Source: Phylloscopus collybita
Lineage: Eukaryota; Chordata; Aves; Passeriformes; Phylloscopidae
Assembly (NCBI GenBank): GCA_027886175.1
Contig: JAJNNQ010000031.1
Span: 1,650,501-1,714,500, forward strand
Length of the DNA stretch: 64,000 nt
Direction of reading: 5' to 3'
Position numbers and translations under genes: made by a program. Below are positions 43,338 to 55,300 of this stretch, one piece after another (position 1 is the stretch's first letter; the number at the start of each line of letters is the position of its first letter). A model generated the notes under the pieces. That model was given only the letters and a program-made list of their open reading frames with translations, did no database searches and was not told the origin of the DNA.

Positions 43338-46300
43338 GTAAGAAGAAAATGTGAGAGTAGAAATGTTTGTCTCCTGCCTTGTGACTGAATACATTAATCA
43401 CCCTACTGAGATGCTGCTCAGGAGCAGAGGTTGCTGTTTGCTCTCTGAAGATTAGGGATGATTAGATATCTATTAAATGCTTTCATCAGTAAAGCAACAA
43501 CAACAACAACAACAGTTGCTCTCGGTGGAGCAAACTCTCCTGGTTCCTGTCATAGTTTCTCAGTTTAAATAAGGACTGGAACCATCCCACACTCAGTGCG
43601 AGGCTTTCTGATTACTCCCTGCGTAATTATAGATGCACTGGGCCAGCTCTTTTCTCTCCTGGCTTGCCCTCTGTCACCCAATCCATGCTGGAGAAGATGA
43701 CTTTGGAAGCCCCTTTCTAGCCCTGCCTCTGCAGAAATGCAGCAGCTTTGTGCCGCCAGGGGACCACAAACCAATTTAGCCCGAGATGTGGCAGAGATGG
43801 AGCCAGGCTTAAGTGACAGGACAAGGTGGGGGGACTTTAAATGGACGGAGGGTAGATTTAAATCAGGTATCAGGAAGAAATCCTTCCCTGTGCAGGTGGG
43901 GAGGCTGTGGCACAAGGCTGCCCAGAGAAGCTGTGGTTGCCCCTGGATCCATGGAAGTGTCCAAGGCCAAGCTGGAACAATCTGGGGTAGTGGGAGGTGT
44001 CCCTGCCCACGGCAGGGGGTGGAATAGAGGATCTTTAAGGTCCCTTCCAACCCAGGGCGTTCTGTGATTCTATGTCCACGGAGGTGCATCATGGATTAAT
44101 TTGCCAGTAGGTCATTTAAACTCGTAGTTAGATGCGTAGTTAGAATTATTTAGTCTCAGGAAACTGAATAAAAAATTCCCCAGGAGCTGAGACACCAGGA
44201 TGACTTTGTTATTGAAACAGCACACGAAATTAACAGTGTAGTCTTACTTGTGGCATTGCCACTAGTCTGAAATTAACTTATGTGTTATGAAATACACAAA
44301 GTCTTGTAAAAAAAAAAAAAAAATCACTGAGTGTTTGAGGAAAAGAACAAGAGTATAAATGTAAACATCCTACAACTCATTGCCGCTCCACTGTGTTCAG
44401 TGGACTGTTGACTTCAGGTGGTGTGAGGGCACTGCCAGCTTTATATACTTCAAACAGTGAATGAAGCCAAATGATTTGCCAGTCAGAGTACTTAAATGCA
44501 TTTTGCAAAATAGGTGTCGCCACTCATAAAGTCGATTTTAAAGACATTTTACTACCTATCTACAATGACACCAACCCTTCATTAAATTTCTTATTCCCAT
44601 GTTGCTTGTAATTGCCTTTGTGTTTCCTGTGCATTGTGTGCTCTCTGTAATGGATATTTATTTGCTCTCATTGTTTATTTATTCCAGTAGCAGTTATGGT
44701 ATTTTGGGGCTTTTTGTTCACACAGCCTCATTTCATCCTTTGTTTTTGATTTTCAATGACCACCCTGTTGTAACCACATCCCTTGGGCTGAGGAGGCACT
44801 GCTTTAGTAGCTTCCCTTGGGATAGTCGTGGTGAGATGCTAAATAAAAAGAGGAACAACAGCATCTGGTACTATTTTAAGCCTTTCCAGAATTTTATTAA
44901 TTCCTGTTTCAGTGCAAGACTTTAAACCTATGAGTTCTATCAGAAATTCATCTTCTGAAAGAGAAGGACATGATCGTTGAATATTGAACAGCTGAGCCAT
45001 CGCCAAAGATTTTAAGATGCTATTTTTTAACTTGCTCTGGAATTATGAGCTATTACTTGATGTTGTAGCTGTCTTGGGATGTGCAAAAATCCACAGTGAG
45101 TGATACAAACATTTGCTGCCGAGTTACTTGAGGATTTTTGGAAGGTTTCGTATGAAGTTGTTAGAAGATTTTGCAGTGGGATTTGTGGAAGGTTTTGTGG
45201 GAAATTTTGTAGACAGTTGGTGGAAAACTTTGTGGAAGATTTTGCAGAGGGTTTTGTGGAAGATTTTGTAGAAAGCTTGAGAAAGTTTTTGTAGAATGTC
45301 TGGTGAAGGTTTTTGTGGGAGATTTCTGGAAGGTATTGTCAAAGGTGGGTCCAAATCACCTCAGAACAGCCCAATATGTCACAGCTTGGGAAGTACAGCT
45401 CGGTCGCTTGAACTGACTTTGAGGAAGAGCTGCCAGAAAGGGGCTTAAATTTTAACGAGAAACTTTTTAGGTTCAAAGGGGTTTTTGTTCCCGCAGCTGT
45501 GGCAAGTGACCCCAAGCAATTACCGCTCGGACGAGATTTTCCACCAAAAAACCCGCATTTTCCCATTTTCTCTTTGTGCAAGTGAAGCACATGCCGCACA
45601 CAGCGGGGGCTGTGCCCGCAGAAATGTTTTTAAAAGCTTTTTTCCCGTCATTTCTGAGCGGGGCAGGTGCCGGAGGCCGAGGCCCCGCGGTCCCCTCAGC
45701 GCGGCCGCCATTTCCGCGGGACAGCGCCACCGCGCGGCCGCGGGCGGGAAATGGCGGACGGGGAATAAATTTTCCTCGAAATCCGACAAAAAAAAAAATC
45801 TCCCCGGCACAACCTCAGGCTCTTTCCGATTATTCCCTGGGAACAAAGCCCGATCTGGCAGCACCTCCTGTCAGGGAGTTGTGCAGAGACAGAATGTCCA
45901 CCCCACCCTCCCGAGCCGCCTTTTTGTCCAGGCCGAGCGCTTTCCGCAGCTCCCTCAGCCGCTCCTGGGGCTCCAGATCCTTTCCCAACTCTGTTATCTC
46001 GTCTGGAAAAAAAGCTCCACTGGACGTGGTGCTCACAAAGAAGCCAAAACTGGTGGAAAATGCAAAGATCAAAGGCTGCAGTGACCATGGGACAATGGAG
46101 CTGAAGATACAGCGAGCAGTGAGCAAAAGAAATGGAATTACTCCAGGCTTTGGAGGAGCAGAATTGGGGCTGTTTGGGGAAAATCCTGTGGGGAACATCA
46201 AAGGCACCCAGGGGAGTTGGGTGATCCTCCAGCATGGTTTTCCCTGAGCACACAGCTCAGCCCAAAGTGCAGAAATCAAACAGCAGAAGGATGGAGTGGA

Positions 46301-49300
46301 GGAACACAGAGCTCCTGACTGAGGAAAATGACACACACAAAAAAAGAAATACACTAAAGGTGGAAGCAGGAGCAGACAACTTGGGAAAAACATAAAGATT
46401 TTAAACATTACAAACTCCATTCTCACATCCATGGGCAGTGTTCAGCTGGATTTGGTCTTCAAGAAAGGCAAGAAGGAAGATCCAGGGAGCTGCAGGCTGG
46501 TCAACCTCATTTTGCTCTTTGGGAAGGTTGTGGAGCAAATCCTTTGAGAAGCTATTTTTAAATACATGAAAGACATGAAGGTCGTGTGGAGAAGTGAACA
46601 CTGAGTTATCAAGAGCCATCTATGGCTGATGAACCTCATTAATTTTTATAATGAGTTCACAGCTGCTGTGGACAAGGGGAGACCAGTGAAGGTTGAGTAC
46701 CTGGTCTGCTGTAGGGATGCCTCCCATTGTGGTTTTATCCCCAAATTTATGAGATGTGAGGGGATAATGGGCAGTAAAATGGGTGAAAAATCAGCATGCT
46801 CATAGTTGTGACCAGCAACAAAGTTTAACTGGCAGCCAGAAATTATTGGTGTCCTTGTAGGAACAACCCTGAGGACAAGAGTCATGGGTGTCACCAAATA
46901 AAAACCAGGAAAATCCTGGGGTTTAAATGCTGATTCTTTTAATATGGTAGTCAATGTCTTCCCTCTTGTGGGTAAAATTAGATAACAATCTTTCATTAAT
47001 TATTTGGACGATTATTAGTTGGGGAATGTATGGAATGAAAATCCAATCATTAATGCAAAACGTGAACAGATATTCAGAGTTACCAAATTACTCCATAAGC
47101 ACCTGTAAACTAAAATCCTGTTTCTCCAGAAATATGTTTTAAAACAGCTTCACAGAAGCTACAATTTGCTGATCTGGCCTAACAATGTTTCTTCTCTTTT
47201 TTTTTTTCGAAGTACTACATTGAGGAGACAGTTATTGAGGAGGGTGAGCCACACGAGGTAAAGGTCCCTGTCATGCTGCATGTAGCACATAAATGCATGT
47301 AATTAACATGAAACACTAAATTAGCAGCTTTTTGTATCCTGAGGTTTAACTTTTCACGTTAAACACACAAATATCAGTGAACAATTGCTGCTTAATGCTT
47401 TATTTTTGCTTCAAGTCCCTGCTGTGTGATGATCTAAGATCAGTTTACATGTATCAGTTCCCTTCACCCTGTGTAATTTCACTGAAAAATTAGAGTTTTG
47501 CAGATTTTTTATCATATCACTGGTAACAAATATTTGGGTCACCAAGGAGTGATTGCCATCATTTGAAATTCTGCTTCTAAAACAGCTCTCTGCTGTGTTA
47601 TCATGAAATATTCTTTATGGCATGGGCTTATGCATAAACAGAAGTTATTAGTTGTGTAATTCTTGGTGCATTTGCAGCTCTGTCTCATTGATGCAAATAA
47701 CTCTCAGAACTCTGACCTTCATGAATTCCTTTTTAAAGGCAATCTTTTATATAAAGCTAATTGATACAAAATAAAACCTGACACTTATTTGGGTTTTTTA
47801 GCTGTGATAATTCTTTTTAGATGCTTTTCATAAGAATCTTAGCACTAAAATTACTGCTTGCAGCAGGACTGTGTTGATAAACAAGTGTATAAAGCATTTA
47901 AATTAACTGGAAATAACTGCATGTAGAGCAGAGGCAGCTGGAGCTCCTCTCCCCCAGACCCTCTGGAGAATAATTCCATGAGTTTGATGCAGGAGCCAGC
48001 CAGAGAGTTCATTCCTTGTGGGCTTTTTTTAGGGTGGGTTATATATAGGGAGCACAATGGTAATCCCAGGAGGAAAAGTGTCCCTGATTTTCTGCCTCCA
48101 TGTGGATCTGGATGAGAGCAGAGCATCCTTTCACCAGCTCAGGAGGGTGAAAAACCCTTATCCTAATGAACTTTTACAGCTATAAAACAAGTGATTCCTG
48201 AATTATTTTCATCTCCATGTGGTCACTGAGATCACTGAGACCATCAGCACAGACTGTTCAGGCCTCGAGACCACCAGCACCACCCACAGACCTGAGCACA
48301 CCCAGCTCAGGGCAGTGAAAAACACTTACAATAATGAACTCTTACAACTATAAAACAAGTGATTCTTGGATTTTTTTTTTTAATCCTCAGGTGGTCACTG
48401 AGATCACTGAGACCATCAGCACAGACTACTCAGGCCCTGAGACCACCACAACCACCACCTACACATCTGAGCACACCCAGCCCTCCAGGGAGGATGCAGC
48501 CCCTCCCGTCAGGAAGAAGACAATCCGGACAAAAGTGGACCCATCCAAGTTCTTGACGCCTTACCTGGAACACAGCAATAAAATGAAGGATCTCTTCAGC
48601 GAGGTTGGTTGCCCCATGTCTCTTATTTCTTGAGGAGCACCAGCTTTAAAAGTGCTTTACAGGGATTGTGTGATAGTTATAGTGCAAATAACTGGGTTTA
48701 TCAATACTAAGCTCATGGGGAGAATATCATAAATTAGAGGTGATCCAAGTTAGAGATGGATTTTTTCCTGTTGTGTCAGATGGAGTAAACTCAGTTGGCT
48801 AAAATAAGCAAAAGTGCAAATGTAGTTGAATAATTTTAGTTTGTGTTGTTGAATAACCTGCCCCAAATTCCTGTCCTAACCAGATAAATATGGCAATAAT
48901 TGCCAACACACTTCTGCCAGAGTGGTAATCCCAGAAGGGATTTGTCTTAATTATTTTTATCATTATTTCCTTCCAGAACAAGTACAAAGAAAAATTTAGA
49001 AAAGAAAAAGGAAAGCCATATGCTTCCACAATTGATACCCCCGAAATCCGCAGGATCAAGAAAGTGCAGGACCAGCTCAGTGAGGTGGGTAACAACTGGG
49101 TTCATCCAAGTTCTGGGTGTTTATATGAAGGGTGAAAATGTCATTATTCTGGGTTTCTTAAAAAAGAAAAGCAGTCAGTTTTGCTGTAGAATCAATGACT
49201 TTTGTGTGCTGTTCCAGGTTAAGTACCGCATGGCTGGGGAAGTTGCCAGAACCATTTGCCACGTGGATGAAAAGGCCATGGACATAGAACATGCAAAGAA

Positions 49301-52300
49301 AGTGTCACAGCAAGTGAGCAAGGTGAGTGGCTTCTGTCTTTCCCAACACTGGTGGATCCTTAGGTTACTGATAAGAGCAAAGTTTAGAGCTCAGGGTGCT
49401 AAAGCAACGTTTATACAACAGTTTAGAAGCACAGGGAGAGATACCAGAGAAGTTGGTAAGGCAAATATAAGTATAATCTTATATATTTCCAGTTGCTCTC
49501 TTCAGATGTTACTGCTCTGAGACTTTGATTTTGAAAAAAACAATCTTTAAAGTAGGCAGTTTATTCACAGAAGTAATTTTTTTTTTTTTTAATGATAGAG
49601 TGACCAACTTGCTGATCTTTCCTTCCAGGTATTATATAAACAGAACTGGGAGGAGAATAAGGACAAGTACCTGCTTCCCCCTGATGCTCCAGAGCTTGTG
49701 AATGCAATAAAAAACACAGCAATGTTCAGCAAGGTAACAAAAGCTAACCACAGATCTAAGCAGCTGAGGTAAAATAAGCTTTCAAAGCCAGAAATCAATT
49801 AATAATGAGCATTCTGGCTTTTTTTTTTTTTTTTCCTGTAGAAACTCTATACTGAAGACTGGGATGCAGACAAAACATTGTTTTATCCCTACAATGACAG
49901 CCCAGAGCTCAGAAGGGTGGCACAGGCTCAGAAGACTCTGAGTGATGTGAGTATCAAAGCAGGGATTTGCCTGCAGGTACTGAGGGCTGCTGGGTTATGG
50001 TGTAACCTGGGACATGCCATGGACTTTGATTAGATATAAAAGCTTCTCAATGGAACAGAAAAGTGTGTTAAGTAAGCTCTGATAGTAGTGGTATTTCATA
50101 GGAAAATATGTATTTGATGTTAGAGTACAAAGCAGAGCATATTGGAGTATAAATCCATTGGCAATTTGATGCTGGATTAGGAATGAATGAAATAATTAAT
50201 TTATTAAATCAGCAAGAAGACCTTGAGTGTCTCCCCAGATGCAGAAATTCCTGGGGCTGTCTCCAGGTCCAGTTCACTCTTGTGGGTCTGCAAATGTGCC
50301 TCTGAAACAGTGATAAGAAGTCAGGGATTAGTGGGACTGGGATTTGCTGATATTTAGATACACAGACCTCTCCAGCAGGGGATTTCAGCTCTCACTTGGA
50401 GATTTCAGTGAATTTTATGGATGTTCAGAAATTCCTTGGTAATACACAAATTAAAGAATTCCTGCTGCGGGGGCTGTGAGCAGAACTTCTTCTATTAATG
50501 TGGTGGTAGAGGAATTCAGTGCTGTGATACCCAAATGAATGTTTATTTCTTCCATCCTTTCAGATTGTCTACAAAAAGGGGCACGATGAAAGGAAAGCAA
50601 AATTCACCCCTCTGCCAGACCCCCCTGATGTGGAGCAAGCCAAGAGGGTGACACGGCAGCTGAGTGATGTGAGTAGAACCCATGCCCAAACCCCACTCCT
50701 GCAGGCAGAGAGGCAAAGAGGGAAAAGCAAAAGGAAAAACACACAGGGAGACCAACTTTTGCTGGAGAAATTGAGACCAAGTTTCATCATCTTGTAATGC
50801 AGAAGTAGGGTTTTAACTCCATTCAGAATTTAGCTGTTATTCTTTTTTTTTTTTTTTAATTATTTTATTGTGTATTGAAAATTATCTGCATTTTAAAATT
50901 GGAGAATTGCAGTATTCACTCGTGGTGAAGAAATCACCAGGAAAACTGCACTGAACCTGTTTGGAAGGTAAAATAATTAGTTTAGAGAAAATTTCTTTAA
51001 TTGTATATTACCATAGCTTAAAAGCTAAATTGTCATCAAGAAAGTTTTATAACAGGTAAAAAAAAAAAAAAAGGATCAGTACCATAATTTTTTAAAATGA
51101 ATAAAATAGTAAGCTTTGTAGGTATCTCCAAAACTATAAAATACAAATTTTTTTAAAGATTATTTTTGGCATGTATGTTCTTTAGCAATGTTTAAAAAAA
51201 ACATTGGGGGAGTTTTATTTTTTATGGTAAGTAATGCAACTGTGGCTGAAAATGCACCTGGAACACTGAGTCAGAACTCAGGCAGGTGTTCTGTTGTTAG
51301 AAAAACTCTTCAAACTTTTACTATTTGATTTCTGTGTGCTTGAATAAACAATAGAAATCATAAATATCAGGTAATTAAAAGGGTTTTCTTATGACCAGTT
51401 CCAGCAGCAATACCATTAAATTCTGTCTTAATGGGCAATATCCTAATATTATGTGATCAGGGAGAAAACAGAACTAAAGGAATATGTTAGAGATGATTTA
51501 TTTGTCCTTTTTAGGTCATGGAAGGTACTAAAAGAAATGACTTAACAGTGAAATCGTTTGGCCAAATCATATTTAAGGTGTTTTTGACCATAGCTGCTAA
51601 AATAGTTATCAGGCAGGTGTCAAATAGGAAGCAGCTTTAAAAGGCAGCTTTGAAAAATGAATCTGTCAAGTGAAAATGGAGCTGTGTCTTGGGGGTTCAA
51701 TTTTATTGTTCTGTTTCCTTATAGGTTATTTACCATGAGGACTATAAAAACAAAATCAAGGGCAAGTGGAGTCAAACTCCGTGCTATGACGTGGCAGTTG
51801 CAAAAATGAATGCAGAAAATCTAAGTATGGTGAGTGAATCCTGCAGAAATTCTTCAACAGCTTCATCCCTGTTTATGTTCATGTGGAGAATACTGAGGCT
51901 CCATTTGTGGCATTGCTTATCTCCTAAATAATCCCTGTTGCAGGTGTCCAATTTACAATTAGATGACGTGTTGTTTTCTGTCTGTCTCTGTTCCTAACAG
52001 AGGAAATATCAGGAAGACTTTGAAAACATGAAAGACCAAATCTACTTCATGCAGACTGAAACTCCAGAATATGAAGCCAACAAACGAGCTTCAGAAAACG
52101 TCAGCAAGGTGAGGGAGCTGTGTGCCACCTGTTCAGCTTTGGGAACAGTTCTGAACTCACACAGGTTTGTGCTGAAATTGTTTTGGCAAGACCTTTCATG
52201 GTCCTTTGCTACTGTAAGTTGAAAATCCAGGGGCATTTTTTCCTGGAAAGTTGAAGATTATATCATAGAATAGGTTCATATCACAGAATGGTTTGGGTGG

Positions 52301-55300
52301 GAAGAGACCTTCAAGACCACCCAGAGCCACCCCTGCCGTGGGCAAGGGCACCTTCCACTATCCCAGGGTGCTCTAAGTCCCATCCAACGTGAACACTTCC
52401 AGGGATCCAGGGGCAGCCACATCTTCTCTGGGCAATCACACAGGTTAGTGAGCATTTGGCTTTTAATACTGATTTTTAAAACCTCTTTTTTTTTTTTATT
52501 TTTTCTTCTTTCAAGTTCAAATACAAAGCGGACTATGAGAAGAAAAAAGCTATTGCAGATTATAATGTGCTCCCTGCTACAGAGAACCCACTGCTGAAGC
52601 AATTGAAAACTGCAGGAAATATTCTGAGTGATGTGAGTATTATCAATGTGCAGCTGTGTCATTTTCAGTCATGTACCAGAAACCACACTCACCATTTCTT
52701 CACAAGGCTTCTCCTTTGGATCTGGTAATATTTTTAGTTTTGTAGACCCATATTTGTCATGAGGCAGCACCAGCCAGAACAATTCAGGTGAAGAATGAGT
52801 TCTCCACAGATGAGTGTAGCAGCAGCAGTGGCACATGGATGGCTAATTAGTGGATAGTTCATTTAGATCCTTGTGGATAATGAATCACAAGAGGACAGTT
52901 CTTCCCTTACTGTTTTAAGGAATTTCAGCTAATAAGGATGATATATGTGGTGCTTTTACATATTTTTATATTATATTCTGGTTATTCGCTGTAACAGTCT
53001 TCTCAATTCCTCTTTTGTTTGTGTGAAAAGAGGTGGAATACTTCTCAGTGTCAGAAGTTCAAAAAACATTAGTCAGACCTTTCTGTCTTCCCTTACAAAC
53101 CTAAAAAAAAGTTATTTTTAAAGACCATTGGGAAAACAGTGCCATCTGTTTCTCAATCCTGTGGGAAAGCTTTTCTTTGGAACCATTTCTCTGTTTTATT
53201 CTTGTCATTTTCAACGTGGTGGGGGCAACTTGCAGTGAAATCTCCTCCATGGTCTGGTATTATTTGATTTTCAGAAATTATACAAAGAAGCCTATGAACA
53301 GTCCAAAGGAAACAGGATGAATTACTGTGAGACACCCAAGTTCCAGACTGATGCTGCTCTGAAGAACTTCAGTGATGTAAGTATTTCTCTTGGGGTTTAT
53401 CCTTCACTACTGACCCTCTTGATTACTTTTGCTTCTCAACTGGTGGTTATTTTGGCAGGTAAAATATAAAGAGGCATATCAGAAGAATATTTTGGGGCAC
53501 TACTTGGGCAGCTTTGAGGACCCACACCAGATCCACTGCATGAAGGTTGAAGCTATGAAGAGCGATGTGAGTGTGGCAGTCATTCTGTTTTCCCCATCAC
53601 TCTTGCACTTTAGACAGAGCTCAGTTGTGGTTCCTTACTGAATGTTGCTCTTGTCCCTAGAAAAATTACAAAGCAGATTATGAGGAGGAAAAGACGAAGT
53701 GCTACTTCCCTCAGACCATAACTCAAGAGTATGAAGCGATCAAGAAGTTGGAGCAATGTAAAGATGTGAGTACAGGACAGCAGTTCACCACAGAAAAATT
53801 AACTGAGTGATGCATGGTAGCATCAGTGGTTCTGAGTTTGGCCTCATTGCCATGTGTGACTTTTAAAAAAAAAAATCTTCATCTCTGTTTTAGGGCCTTT
53901 TGTGACATCTAGTGATCAAAACAGATATAGCACAAACCTTTTTATAACAAGTAAACCCATAAAATGAGAGCAGTAGTACCAAAATGAAGAGTGAACCTCA
54001 AGCATTCACTGAAGAGTGAACCTCAAGCATTCACCTGCTTAAAACAATATTTTTAAATTAATACTTTAAAAGTACTTAAGTTAATTTATTAATAATTTTA
54101 TTTATTTTATCAACACTTGGAAAATACTTTCTATGCATTTTCTACAAATATTTTTTTATCTTCTTTCAGTACACCTACAAAAAACATCCTGATCAAACCA
54201 AATTCACTTCAGTGACCGACTCTCCAGTACAAAAGCAAGCAGAGATCAACAGCAAACAGCTAAGTGATGTAAGTAAATTTTGGAAACACTCTGACATGCC
54301 CAATTTCTGCCCTGTACCCACCTTTACTTCATCCTCCAGCTTTAAGAGCACTCCTGAAATAATTGTGTAGGTGACTGTGTGTATTCACAATTTTATTCCA
54401 GCAGAACCTTGCCTGGAAATAAGATTTTTTAAAATACTTTTTCAATTCACAGTCTATAAACTGTGAATATTTAAATATTTCTTTTTTTTTTCTTTGCAGA
54501 TATTGTATAAATCCAAAGGGGAAGAAATTATTCACAAGTACCACCTCCCTCCTGATGTGCCCCAGTTCATCCAGGCCAGAGTTAATGCCTACAACATCAG
54601 CGATGTGAGTATATTTTGAATTTCAACTCCATGAAACTCTCCACTGATGGTATCAATTTTATTGCCTTTGTGATGTTAAAATTTTTGGTGGCATTATCAG
54701 CCTCCCAGGAATGAGATAAAAACTGACATCTCCCTTAACAGCCTTGGAATTTTGATAGTCTGGCCAGACTGATAAAAAAAAAAATCAGCCAGGCTGCTTT
54801 TTCCAGTCCCTTTAGAGGACAAAGCCTGAGTTTGAAGCTAACAGGAAAAAATTCCTGAAGGTTCAGTCAAATGAAAAAGGGTTTTGCATAAGAAGGGGCA
54901 AAAATGCCACTGATAGAGTTGTTCTATATAAAAAGGGCAAGAATTCTTGTGGAATTTATGATTATCTTTGTAGTAGATTTATTATAATAGAACTGTAGTT
55001 TGTGTACAGGTTAACATTTTTTACATGGACTAAACTGGGTGTTTTAATTCCTGTAATAAAATCTCCTATAACAAAAAACATGGGCTTAAACTCTTTATTA
55101 GAATTGCTGTTCCTGACACTGCAAACTCTTCCCTTTTTTCCCCTCCAAGGCTAACTACAAAGCAGACTGGAAGAAAACCCTTGCCAAAGGCTATGATCTG
55201 AAACCAGATGCCATTCCAATTATTGCTGCTAAGGCTTCTCGGAATATTGCAAGTGATGTAAGTAGGATTTACACCCAGTGGAACACATACCCCTCCTGCA

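Larger units (their letters stand above)
43338..47212 (+). other. NEB: NEB intron after the first coding exon
   Basis: 3.9 kb, the richest intron for odd content: a (CAA)n run at 43495-43513, a CR1 (about 43790-44072), a coding-like minisatellite (45120-45345), a CpG island (about 45640-45970) and a CR1 reverse-transcriptase remnant (about 46005-46960). Confidence 0.85.

Noticed and set aside
48219..48302. An extra NEB coding exon
   Set aside because: The acceptor AG is missing (ccat) and there is no donor at the end of the homology, so it is a decayed duplicate.
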